Assembly (NCBI GenBank): GCA_964653025.1
Contig: CAZZBZ010000001.1
Coordinates: 58,551 to 122,550, forward strand
From: JABWAM01 sp964653025
GTDB lineage: Bacteria; Verrucomicrobiota; Verrucomicrobiia; JABWAM01
DNA length: 64,000 bases
Reading direction: 5' to 3'
Shown in pieces: positions 8,595 to 16,614 of this stretch. The stretch's first letter is position 1, and each line of letters begins with the position of its first letter. Position numbers and translations under genes: made by a program. Under the pieces are notes generated by a model. It worked only from the letters and a program-made list of their open reading frames with translations, was not told the DNA's origin and ran no database searches.

Positions 8595-9773
8595 TCAGGT
8601 TGGTTGTTTTTCGGATTTCGGGTTTCGGATTTCGTGTTTCCGCCCCGTTGGGGCGGCGGGGGCCTTGTAGCGGGCCAGAAAGTCGCGGCGGAAAACGCCA
8701 AACTTCCCGGCGCGGATCGCTTCGCGGATCCCACGCATCAGGGCGATATAGAACTGTAAATTATGCCAAGTGACCAGCCGTAAGGCGAGGATTTCCTCGG
8801 CATTAAAAAGATGGCGGATGTAGGCGCGGGAAAATCCGCGGCAGGCGGGGCATGGGCAGCCTTCCTGGATCGGACCTTCGTCCTCGCGGTAGCGGCCCGC
8901 GCTGACGTGGAGGTAGCCGTCCGGCGTGAAGGCCACCCCGTTGCGTGCGACCCGCGTGGGGAGCACGCAATCGAACATGTCCACCCCGCGCGCCACCATC
9001 TCGACCAGTTGCGGGGGAGAGCCAAGCCCCATCGCGTAGCGGGGGCGGTCCGAGGGAAGGTGGGGAACGCTCGCCTCGATGGCGTGCATCATCTCCGTCT
9101 CGGGTTCCCCGACGCTCACCCCACCGATCGCGTAACCGTCGAAACCGATCTCGACCAACCGGCGCGCACACTCTCCGCGGAGGGCGGCGTGGCTTCCTCC
9201 CTGCACGATCCCGAAGAGAAGGTTGGGAGAACCCGGGGCAAAGCGGACTTTCCAGTCGCGACATTCGGCGGCCCAGCGGAGGGAGCGTTCCACAGCCTCG
9301 CGAGCGACCGTCTCCTCGCAGGGCCAGGGAGGACATTCATCGAGGACCATCGCAATATCGGAGCCAAGCTTGTGCTGGATTTCCATCGCTTCCCGGGGCC
9401 CGAGGAAGCAGTCAGAGCCATCGAGGTGGGAGCGGAAGGCCACGCCGTGTTCCTGGACCGTTCGGAGGGGGGCGAGGCTGAAGACCTGGAAGCCGCCGCT
9501 GTCGGTGAGGATCGGCCTCCGCCAGCCCATGAAGCGGTGAAGACCACCCATGCGGGCCACCACGTCGGCCCCGGGGCGAAGGCTGAGATGGTAGGTGTTG
9601 GAGAGGAGAACCGAGACCCCGATCTCCTCAAGTTCGGAAGGTGCCATCGTCTTGACGGTACCCTGCGTGCCGACCGGCATGAAAACGGGAGTCTCGATCT
9701 CGCCGTGCGCGGTGCGCAGGCGGCCGAGGCGGAACCCCTCGGGGCCGGCGGTAACCTCAAAGGAGGCGGACAT
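8595..9773 (-). CDS. tgt: Queuine tRNA-ribosyltransferase (TGT)
   Basis: Exchanges guanine 34 of GUN-anticodon tRNAs for a queuosine precursor. The protein starts MSASFEVTAG (ATG at 9773) and has 392 residues. Visible signatures are the substrate loop LTDSGGFQVFSL, the general-acid/nucleophile segment DMFDCVLPTRVARNG, and the zinc site CPCPACRGFSRAYIRHLF followed by a histidine in VTWHNLQFY. An ATG 11 codons upstream overlaps the ATPase gene and is less likely. The last 13 residues (HEIRNPKSEKQPT) are encoded by an intergenic-type repeat at 8601-8640, so the gene end has been extended into repeat DNA. The neighbours yajC and secDF form a conserved cluster with tgt in many bacteria. Confidence 0.95.
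   Translation of the reverse strand: MSASFEVTAGPEGFRLGRLRTAHGEIETPVFMPVGTQGTVKTMAPSELEEIGVSVLLSNTYHLSLRPGADVVARMGGLHRFMGWRRPILTDSGGFQVFSLAPLRTVQEHGVAFRSHLDGSDCFLGPREAMEIQHKLGSDIAMVLDECPPWPCEETVAREAVERSLRWAAECRDWKVRFAPGSPNLLFGIVQGGSHAALRGECARRLVEIGFDGYAIGGVSVGEPETEMMHAIEASVPHLPSDRPRYAMGLGSPPQLVEMVARGVDMFDCVLPTRVARNGVAFTPDGYLHVSAGRYREDEGPIQEGCPCPACRGFSRAYIRHLFNAEEILALRLVTWHNLQFYIALMRGIREAIRAGKFGVFRRDFLARYKAPAAPTGRKHEIRNPKSEKQPT
8601..8640. repeat. CGGATTTCGGGTTTC-type repeat at the 3' end of tgt
   Basis: Short units CGGATTTCGGG and CGGATTTCGTG, a relative of the GATTTCTGATT family, encode the last codons of tgt and abut the yajC leader. Confidence 0.7.
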
Positions 9774-9783
9774 ACCCGGGACC

Positions 9784-11757
9784 TCAGCCTTCCGCGCGCG
9801 GGGCATGCGTGGCGGAGGAGCGCAGCAGGCGCAGGCTGTTGAAGACGACGAGGACCGTGCTTCCCTCGTGGCCGATGACGCCGAGGGCGAGCTTCAGCTT
9901 GGCGAAGAAGGTTGCTGCGATAAGGGCGAAGATCACCCCGATGGCGAAGATGAGATTCTGGCGGATGATCGCCTGGGTGCGTCTCCCGAGGCGGATGATC
10001 TCCGGCACACGCTCGATGTCATCGCCCATGAGGACGACATCGGCGTTCTCCATCGCGGTGTCGCTCCCGCTTGCGCCCATCGCCACGCCGACGGAGGCGG
10101 TGACAAGTGCGGGCGCGTCATTCACGCCGTCGCCGACCATGGCGACGGTGCCGTGTTTTTCCATGAGCTCGCGGACGGCCTCGACTTTCTGGTGAGGGAG
10201 GAGGCTGGCGCGGAAGTCCGATAGGCCGAGCTTCTTTGCAAACTCGGAGGCGGAGGCGTGGTGGTCGCCCGTGAGCATCACGGTCTGGATCCCCATCTGG
10301 GTGAGCTCCGAGATCGCGCGGATGGCGCCGGGACGGAGGCTGTCGGCAACGCCAAAAACGGCGAGAGGTCCCTGGCGAGCGGCGACGAGGCAGGTGAGAC
10401 CGCGCGAGCGAAACTCCACGAGGGTGTCGCGGACCCAGGGTTGCATCCCGCCGTGGAGGCAGACGAAGGCTTCGCTTCCGACGCGGACCATCCCTCCCTT
10501 GACGACCCCCTCGACGCCCAGTCCGGGCCACATGCGACTTTCGGCGGCGCGCTCGAAGACGAGGCCCTGCCTTTTCGCCTCGTCCACGATCACCTGGGCG
10601 AGGGGGTGCTGGGAGTTGAGTTCGACGGCGGCGGCATCCCCGAGAATCGTCGAGGCATCGAGGCCGTCGGCGTAACGCACCTCGGCGAGGCGTGGCTTGC
10701 CCTGGGTGAGGGTGCCGGTTTTGTCGAAGGCGACGGCCCGGCACTGGCCGAGGATCTCGATGGAGTGCCCTCCCTTGAAGAGCATGCCGCGGCGCGCGCC
10801 GCAGGCGATGGCGGCGAGCACGGCGGAGGGGATCGAGAGGACGAGGGCGCAGGGCGAGGCCACCACCATGAGGGTCATGGCGCGGTAGAGGCTGAGGTCC
10901 CAGCTCATGCCCACGAGAAAACGGGCGCCGAGGAAGGTGAGAAGCGTGCCCGCGAGGATGACCCAGGTGTAGGGTCCCCCATATTTCTCGATGAGGCGCT
11001 CGGTCGGGGCCTTCTGGTGCTGGGCTTCGTCAATGATACGGAAGATCTTGGCGAGCGCGGTGTCACTGGCCTCCCGGTCGGTCTTCACGCGGATCAGGCC
11101 ATGCCCGTTGATGCTTCCCGCGAGGACACGTCGCCCGGGACCCTTGTCCACCGGCATGGCTTCGCCGGTGAGGCTGCTTTCGTCCACGGAGGTGATCCCG
11201 TCGAGGATCACGCCATCTCCCGCGATGCGCTCGCCGGGATGCACGAGGATCACGTCGCCGATGTGGAGGGAGGAGACGGGGACGACCTCCTCCTTTCCGT
11301 CGCGCAGGACCGTGGCCTCCGAAGGGCTGAGCTTCATCAGGGAGCGGATCGCGCGGCGGGTGCGCCCACTCGCGTAGCCCTCGAGGGCACCGCTGAAGGA
11401 GAAGAGAAACATCAACACCGCGCCCTCCGCTTCGGCGCCAACGCAGGCCGCGCCAAGGGCGGCGAAGACCATCAGGAAGTTGACGTTGAATCGAAACCCG
11501 CGGAGATCCTTGAGTACGCCGAGCATCGGGAAAAACCCCCCCGTGAGATAGGAGAGGATGTAGAGGGCATGCGTGACATGGAGGGGGAAGTCGGGCAGCG
11601 CGCGCTGGCCCATCCACCCGGCCACGAGCGCGGCGAGGCAGATGATCGAAAGGACGAACTGCACACGCAGTTGTCGGCGTTCGCCCACCTCATCGGCATC
11701 CACGGGCGCGGGGATGGATTTTTTCTCAGGACAACAGGAACCGAGGGATGAACTCAT
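9784..11757 (-). CDS. P1B-4-type heavy-metal-transporting ATPase
   Basis: ATP-driven efflux pump for transition metals. The 657-residue protein starts at the ATG at 11757 (MSSSLGSCCPEKK). It has the actuator motif LTGEA (196-200), the membrane metal site SPC (301-303) in place of CPC, the phosphorylation site DKTGT (345-349), the HP motif in LNSQHPLAQV, and MVGDGVNDAPAL. The C-terminal membrane helix carries HEGST. SPC together with HEGxT is the hallmark of the P1B-4 subgroup (CoaT, CtpD, CzcP, PfeT), which exports Co2+, Fe2+ or Zn2+. No heavy-metal-associated domain is present, but the N-terminus has a Cys-Cys pair that could bind metal. It is 10 bp upstream of tgt, an unusual position. Confidence 0.9.
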   Translation of the reverse strand: MSSSLGSCCPEKKSIPAPVDADEVGERRQLRVQFVLSIICLAALVAGWMGQRALPDFPLHVTHALYILSYLTGGFFPMLGVLKDLRGFRFNVNFLMVFAALGAACVGAEAEGAVLMFLFSFSGALEGYASGRTRRAIRSLMKLSPSEATVLRDGKEEVVPVSSLHIGDVILVHPGERIAGDGVILDGITSVDESSLTGEAMPVDKGPGRRVLAGSINGHGLIRVKTDREASDTALAKIFRIIDEAQHQKAPTERLIEKYGGPYTWVILAGTLLTFLGARFLVGMSWDLSLYRAMTLMVVASPCALVLSIPSAVLAAIACGARRGMLFKGGHSIEILGQCRAVAFDKTGTLTQGKPRLAEVRYADGLDASTILGDAAAVELNSQHPLAQVIVDEAKRQGLVFERAAESRMWPGLGVEGVVKGGMVRVGSEAFVCLHGGMQPWVRDTLVEFRSRGLTCLVAARQGPLAVFGVADSLRPGAIRAISELTQMGIQTVMLTGDHHASASEFAKKLGLSDFRASLLPHQKVEAVRELMEKHGTVAMVGDGVNDAPALVTASVGVAMGASGSDTAMENADVVLMGDDIERVPEIIRLGRRTQAIIRQNLIFAIGVIFALIAATFFAKLKLALGVIGHEGSTVLVVFNSLRLLRSSATHAPRAEG

Positions 11758-11791
11758 GGGCGGGGAGGATGACGGCCCGAATGGCGGGGGA

Positions 11792-11835
11792 AAAGCGAAA
11801 AACGATTCGCTTTGCCTTGGGCCCTGTTTTTCGCT
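11792..11835. promoter_or_regulatory. Competing inverted repeats between the ATPase and kdsD genes
   Basis: In the 89-bp gap between two divergent genes, the left arm around AAAGCGAAAAAC can pair in two ways. AAAGCGAA (11792-11799) matches TTCGCTTT (11806-11813), and AGCGAAAAAC (11794-11803) matches GTTTTTCGCT (11826-11835). Both are perfect. The arrangement could be an operator with three GCGAAA half-sites or a pair of mutually exclusive hairpins in the kdsD leader. No binding protein can be named. Confidence 0.4.
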
Positions 11836-11846
11836 TCCGTTCCAGC

Positions 11847-12836
11847 ATGGCGCCACGTCTTTCGAACCACGCCCTGGGGCGAGCGCGCAAGGTCCTCGAC
11901 ATCGAGGTCGAGGCCCTGAGGCAGGTGCGTCGCAACCTGGGCCCCTCCTTCCTGCGCGCGATCAGCCTGATGCGCGCCTGCGTGGAGGCGCGCGGAAAGA
12001 TCGTGGTGAGCGGCATTGGGAAATCAGGGCTCATCGGCCACAAAATCTCCGCCACGCTGACAAGCACCGGGGCGCCCAGCGTCGTCCTCGACGCGACCGA
12101 CGCCCTCCACGGCGATCTCGGCGTCCTCAACGAGGGCGACGTGGCGCTCCTTCTCAGCAACAGCGGGGAGACGGATGAACTCCTGCGCATCCTGCCGGCC
12201 CTCAAGCGGCTCGATGCGCGAATCGTTTCCATTATCGGACGCGCCGGTTCCACCCTGGGACGGCACAGCGACGCGGTGCTCAATGCCCGTGTGACGCGCG
12301 AGGCCTGCCCGCATAATCTCGCCCCCACGGCGAGCACCACGGCGATGCTCGCGCTCGGGGACGCCCTCGCGATGGCGCTGCTCGAGGAGCGCGGCTTCCG
12401 CAAAGAGGATTTCGCCCGCTACCACCCCGCGGGCGCGCTGGGGCAGGCCCTGCTCCTCAAGGCGCGCGACCTCGTCCGCCCGCCGGGGCGCTGCGCGGTG
12501 GTGGGCCCGAAGTCCACGGTGTCCGAGGGGCTGTCGCTCATGGCAAAGGCCCGCTCGGGCTGCGTGATGGTTCGCGGCCAGGGCAACCGCCTCGCGGGAA
12601 TTTTCACCCACGGAGATTTTGCGCGGCACTATGCGAAGAACCGGGACGTCGGAGGCGTCGCCCTTGGGAAGGTGATGACCCGCCGACCGATCACGATCCG
12701 TGGCGACGCCCTCGCGGCGGAGGCGGTGCGCCTCCTTCGGCGCCACCAGATTGACGACCTCGTGGTCGTGGACGCGGGGCGTCGAATCGTGGGCCTGATC
12801 GATTCGCAGGACCTGCCGCGATTGCGCCTGGTGTGA
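11847..12836 (+). CDS. kdsD: Arabinose-5-phosphate isomerase (KdsD/KpsF family)
   Basis: Converts ribulose-5-phosphate to arabinose-5-phosphate for Kdo synthesis, hence for lipopolysaccharide. The 329-residue protein starts at the ATG at 11847. It has an N-terminal SIS sugar-isomerase domain (VVSGIGKSGLIGHKISATL, the LDATDALHGDLG segment, and LLLSNSGETDELL), the YHPAGALGQALL linker, and two C-terminal CBS repeats (from about residue 205 and from about residue 270). The frame is open upstream into the gap, but those codons are non-conserved. GutQ-type paralogs share the same layout, so the family is firmer than the pathway role. hisI follows after 27 bp. Confidence 0.9.
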   Translation: MAPRLSNHALGRARKVLDIEVEALRQVRRNLGPSFLRAISLMRACVEARGKIVVSGIGKSGLIGHKISATLTSTGAPSVVLDATDALHGDLGVLNEGDVALLLSNSGETDELLRILPALKRLDARIVSIIGRAGSTLGRHSDAVLNARVTREACPHNLAPTASTTAMLALGDALAMALLEERGFRKEDFARYHPAGALGQALLLKARDLVRPPGRCAVVGPKSTVSEGLSLMAKARSGCVMVRGQGNRLAGIFTHGDFARHYAKNRDVGGVALGKVMTRRPITIRGDALAAEAVRLLRRHQIDDLVVVDAGRRIVGLIDSQDLPRLRLV

Positions 12837-12863
12837 AGGTTGTGGTAGGTAAACGCCCCCCCC

Positions 12864-13331
12864 ATGAACGAATCCTTCCTCGAAAAACTGCGTTTCAACG
12901 CCGATGGGCTCATTCCTGCCATCCTCCAGGAGCGGAAGACCGGCCGCATCCTCATGATGGCCTGGATGAACCGCGACTCGCTCCTCAAGACGATCGAGAC
13001 AAAGCGCACCTGGTTCTGGAGCCGCTCGCGGCAGAAGTACTGGATGAAGGGAGAATCGAGCGGGCACGTCCAGCGCGTCGAGAAGGTCTCCTTCGACTGC
13101 GACGGCGACACGCTCCTCATCGAGGTCGAGCAGGTGGGTGCCGCGTGCCACGAGGGCTACAAGAGCTGCTTCTTCCGAGATATTTCGGGCGAGGGAGAGA
13201 TCTCCACCAACGACGAGCCCCTCGTAAAACCCGAGGTGGTTTACAAGGACAAGGTCCGCGAGGCCCGACGACAGGAAAAACAAAAGGACGGATCGGAAAG
13301 CTCGGTGGACCCGGGCCGCAGCACGGCCTGA
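12864..13331 (+). CDS. hisI: Phosphoribosyl-AMP cyclohydrolase
   Basis: Opens the adenine ring of phosphoribosyl-AMP, the third step of histidine biosynthesis. The 155-residue protein carries the family core: GLIPAILQERKTGRILMMAW, TWFWSRSRQKYWMKGESSG, and the metal site FDCDGDTLL followed by GAACHEGYKSCFF, which supplies the three aspartates and three cysteines expected to bind Mg and Zn. The usual HisE domain is absent. A charged tail of about 35 residues (KDKVREARRQEKQKDG) is extra. No other his gene is in the window. It lies 10 bp before the glycoside hydrolase gene. Confidence 0.94.
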   Translation: MNESFLEKLRFNADGLIPAILQERKTGRILMMAWMNRDSLLKTIETKRTWFWSRSRQKYWMKGESSGHVQRVEKVSFDCDGDTLLIEVEQVGAACHEGYKSCFFRDISGEGEISTNDEPLVKPEVVYKDKVREARRQEKQKDGSESSVDPGRSTA

Positions 13332-13341
13332 CGAGATTTGC

Positions 13342-14478
13342 ATGCGGACGTCGCCTCCACCGGTCGGGACGCACCTTTTCATCGGGATTCCCGGTCCCGA
13401 CCTCGACCCTCCCACAGCGGCACTCCTGCGCGCGGTGCGTCCCGGTGGGATCATCCTTTTCGGGCGCAACGTCCGCACCGCGCCCCGCCTCGCCCGTCTC
13501 ACCGTACGCCTGAGAAAGCTCCTGGGGGAAGATCTGCTCATCTGCCTCGATCATGAGGGAGGGCGGGTGAACCGCCTCAAGGACCTGACGGGCGCTGTTC
13601 CTTCCGCCCCACAACTCGCGCACCTCGGGTCGGAAGCCCTGGCCCGCGAGCACGGCAAGCTGACCGGCCGACTCCTGCGGGAACTCGGAGTGAACACCAA
13701 CCTCGCCCCCGTTCTGGACCTGTGGCTGCGTCCCGGCACGGATAACTCGGTGCCCGACCGCTGTTGGTCGCGCGCCCCGCGCACCGTCTCGCGGTTCGCC
13801 GGCGCGTTTCTCCGCGGCATGCAGGCCGAGGGCGTGCTGGGCTGCGGCAAGCACTTCCTCGGCTACGGGGCCGCGGACAAGGACCCGCACAAGGTCCTTC
13901 CGCGCGTGAATCGCTCCCGGGCGGAACTCGAGCGGGAGGACCTGCTCCCTTACGCGAAGCTGTGGAACGGAGGCGACGGCCCACTTCGGATGATCATGCT
14001 TTCCCACGCCCACTTGCGCGCCTATCACCGCGGCCGCCTGACGCCAGCCTGCGTCTCCCCACGACTCGTGGGGAACCTCCTTCGCCACAAGATGGGGTTC
14101 TCGGGGGTCACGATCACCGACGACCTCGAGATGGGGGCGATCACGCGGACGATGCCCATGGGCGAAGCGGTGGTCGGCTGCCTACGGAACGGAGTGGACC
14201 TCGTCCTGATCTGCCATACGGCAAAGGCGATCCGCGAGGGGCACCGTGCGGCGATGGCCGCAGCGCGAAAGGGAATCTTGTGCGACGCGGACCTGACGCC
14301 TTCGCGGAAGCGCCTCGCGTGGCTGAAGGGGCAACTCGCGCCCTCTCCATTTTTTTCGGAGCGCCGCTTCGAGACTGTGCTCCGCGACATTCGCCGCTTC
14401 ACGACCCGGGTCTTCGCTCGTCTTCCCACAGATTTGAAAGTCATGGATGCCCGCTGGGGTCCGATCGGTGAGAAATAA
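13342..14478 (+). CDS. nagZ: GH3-family beta-N-acetylhexosaminidase (NagZ-like)
   Basis: Glycoside hydrolase of family 3, probably removing N-acetylglucosamine from muropeptides during cell-wall recycling. The 378-residue protein shows LICLDHEGGRVNRLK, NTNLAPVLDL, the NagZ catalytic loop KHFLGYGAADKDPH whose histidine acts as acid/base, and the nucleophile aspartate in ITDDLEMGAI. No signal peptide is visible, which fits cytoplasmic NagZ. The DSDVDP-like segment of typical NagZ is replaced by GAADKDPH, keeping the key histidine. It sits between hisI and asd on the same strand. Confidence 0.88.
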   Translation: MRTSPPPVGTHLFIGIPGPDLDPPTAALLRAVRPGGIILFGRNVRTAPRLARLTVRLRKLLGEDLLICLDHEGGRVNRLKDLTGAVPSAPQLAHLGSEALAREHGKLTGRLLRELGVNTNLAPVLDLWLRPGTDNSVPDRCWSRAPRTVSRFAGAFLRGMQAEGVLGCGKHFLGYGAADKDPHKVLPRVNRSRAELEREDLLPYAKLWNGGDGPLRMIMLSHAHLRAYHRGRLTPACVSPRLVGNLLRHKMGFSGVTITDDLEMGAITRTMPMGEAVVGCLRNGVDLVLICHTAKAIREGHRAAMAAARKGILCDADLTPSRKRLAWLKGQLAPSPFFSERRFETVLRDIRRFTTRVFARLPTDLKVMDARWGPIGEK

Positions 14479-14559
14479 GAGAGGATTCACGCATCCGTTT
14501 TTGGGGGTCTGTCGAATCGGGTTGACTCCCTTGTGCAACGAGTGGAATTTCTCGCCCCC

Positions 14560-15567
14560 ATGAAGAATCCTGCTTGCGTCGCGATTTTGGGCGCCACCGG
14601 TGCGGTGGGCGTCGAGGTTTTGAAGACCCTCGAGAAGAGGAACTTTCCCGTCAAGGAACTCATCCTGCTCGCCTCGGGCCGCTCCGAGGGGAAGACCATG
14701 GAGTTCCGCGGCAAGAAGATCGCCGTGAAGGCGGTGACCCCGTCCTCTTTCGCGGGTGTGGATATTGCGATTTTCAGCGCAGGGGCGACCCGCTCCCGCG
14801 AGTTCGCTCCACATGCGGTGAAGGCGGGCGCGGTGGTCGTGGACAATTCCTCGGCTTTTCGCATGGATCCGGGGGTCCCGCTCGTGGTGCCGGAGGTGAA
14901 CGGAGGCGACCTGACCCTTCACAAGGGGATCATCGCGAACCCGAACTGCTCGGCAGCGATCATGTGCGTGCCGCTCTGGCCGCTGCATCGCGCGGCGCGG
15001 ATCCGTCGCATCGTGGTCTCCACCTACCAGGCCGCCAGCGGGGCCGGCGCGAAGGCGATGGCCGAGCTTGAGGCGCAGGCACGAGATGTGCTCGCCGGCA
15101 AGCCGGCGAAGAAGGAGGTGTTTCCCCACCAGATCGCGTTCAACGTATTCTCCCACAATACGAGCGTGGCCGACAACGGCCTCAACGAGGAGGAGAACAA
15201 GATGATCGAGGAGACCCGGAAGATGTTCCACGAGCCGAACCTCTCCATCTGCCCCACCTGCATCCGTGTGCCGGTCTTCCGCGCACACGCGGAGAGCCTC
15301 GTGATCGAGACCGAGCGCAAGCTGGGGGTCGACGAGGCGCGTGCGATTCTTTCCCGTGCCCCCGGCGTGAAGCTGGTGGACGACCGTGCGAAAAACCACT
15401 TTCCGATGCCGATCGAGGCGACCGGACATGACGAGATTCTCGTCGGCCGCATCCGCGAAGACCCATCGATCCCGAATGGCCTGGCGCTGTTCGTCGCCGG
15501 CGACCAGCTCCTCAAGGGCGCAGCGCTCAACGCCGTGCAGATCGCCGAGCTTCTTTTGAAGCGCTGA
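14560..15567 (+). CDS. asd: Aspartate-semialdehyde dehydrogenase
   Basis: Reduces aspartyl phosphate to aspartate semialdehyde, the branch point to lysine, diaminopimelate, threonine and methionine. The 335-residue protein starts MKNPACVAILGATGAVGVEVL with the NADP-binding loop. The catalytic cysteine is C130 in ANPNCSAAIM, and the substrate segment AASGAGAKAM and the NVFSHN motif are present. A GTG nine codons upstream is an alternative start with less support. It lies 81 bp after the NagZ-like gene, with a TTGACT hexamer at 14522-14527 that could be a promoter -35 box. It is convergent with the GH26 gene and directly abuts it. Confidence 0.95.
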   Translation: MKNPACVAILGATGAVGVEVLKTLEKRNFPVKELILLASGRSEGKTMEFRGKKIAVKAVTPSSFAGVDIAIFSAGATRSREFAPHAVKAGAVVVDNSSAFRMDPGVPLVVPEVNGGDLTLHKGIIANPNCSAAIMCVPLWPLHRAARIRRIVVSTYQAASGAGAKAMAELEAQARDVLAGKPAKKEVFPHQIAFNVFSHNTSVADNGLNEEENKMIEETRKMFHEPNLSICPTCIRVPVFRAHAESLVIETERKLGVDEARAILSRAPGVKLVDDRAKNHFPMPIEATGHDEILVGRIREDPSIPNGLALFVAGDQLLKGAALNAVQIAELLLKR

Positions 15568-16614
15568 TCAGGGGACCACCACCGGACGGTCGATCCAGAA
15601 AGGGAGCTGCATGCCGCGGCGGAAGGCGGCGAGGGATTTCGGCGAGGAGTTGATGCGGAGGTTACTCCAGGTCTCATCGGCATTCTGCCAGCGTTCGTGC
15701 CAGTAGACCGCGGCCTTGAGGCGAGGATAGTCCCTCGGCATGCGGTCAAATGCCTCCTCGAAGAAGGCATCCTTACTTCCCTGGTTTGGAAACTCCCCGA
15801 CGCCCCACTCGGCAAACATGATTGGCTTGGTCGGGTGCAGTCTCACGATCTCGTCGTAGGGCATCCGCGCGACATCCGTGAAGGTAAGCCAGCCTCCCTT
15901 GGAGTTTTGTTTTCCGTAAACACTGAGGCCAAGCCAGTCCACCACATCGTCCCCGGGGTAGTAGGTTTGTATGGTGTTCCACGAGGCGACCGGCCAGGAG
16001 TAGTTCTGGGCGTGGTAGACCCACTCCACGTTGCGGGCGCCCTCGGCGCGCACGATGCCGACGACTCGACGGTAGGCGGCGATAAAGCGTTCGGGGCCGT
16101 CGGCTTTCTTCGGGTCACCGAAGCGGCGGGTTTCCCCGCCGCCCTGCACGGGACCGCCCCACGGGAACCAGTCGCCGTTCATTTCGATCCCAAAGGCCAC
16201 GAGGAGCGGGATGCGGGTCGCACGAGCCTTCCGCGCCCAGTCGCGGAGGTAAGCGTCGAACTTCCCCTCGATGATCCGGTCGAGGGAATACTCGGGTTGG
16301 GGCTCGTTCTGGCGGTAGGGCGGCCCCCACGGCGACCAGAAGATGAGAGGGATGGCGTTTGCGCCCCGCACGACCTCGACCTGGGCGGAGGGAAATCCCT
16401 TCCGTCCCCAATAACTGGAAAAGGCGACGATCGCCTGGCGCCGCCCCGAAAGCTTCTCGAAGGCGGAGATGGTGGACGGGGTCAGGTCGTCCTCGGCCTC
16501 GCCGAGATCCATGTAGGCGCCGACGTAGGCACCGCGCGGGGGGATGGCGAGGTGCTGGGCGAGAACCGCAAGCGTCGATGCAAGGAAGAGGATAAGGAAG
16601 GGAAGGCGTATCAT
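15568..16614 (-). CDS. Secreted GH26-type glycoside hydrolase
   Basis: A 348-residue protein with a signal peptide (IRLPFLILFLASTLAVLA, cleavage likely near residue 20). The fold signature is that of clan GH-A family 26, known for beta-mannanases and related endo-glycanases: a general acid/base glutamate E144 in FGIEMNGDW and a nucleophile E269 in IMFAEWGVGE. The aromatic-rich segment YSWPVASWN would line the substrate cleft. It overlaps the stop of the GT fusion gene by 4 bp and is the last gene of the polysaccharide block. A role in trimming or releasing the polymer made by its neighbours is likely but inferred. Confidence 0.8.
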   Translation of the reverse strand: MIRLPFLILFLASTLAVLAQHLAIPPRGAYVGAYMDLGEAEDDLTPSTISAFEKLSGRRQAIVAFSSYWGRKGFPSAQVEVVRGANAIPLIFWSPWGPPYRQNEPQPEYSLDRIIEGKFDAYLRDWARKARATRIPLLVAFGIEMNGDWFPWGGPVQGGGETRRFGDPKKADGPERFIAAYRRVVGIVRAEGARNVEWVYHAQNYSWPVASWNTIQTYYPGDDVVDWLGLSVYGKQNSKGGWLTFTDVARMPYDEIVRLHPTKPIMFAEWGVGEFPNQGSKDAFFEEAFDRMPRDYPRLKAAVYWHERWQNADETWSNLRINSSPKSLAAFRRGMQLPFWIDRPVVVP

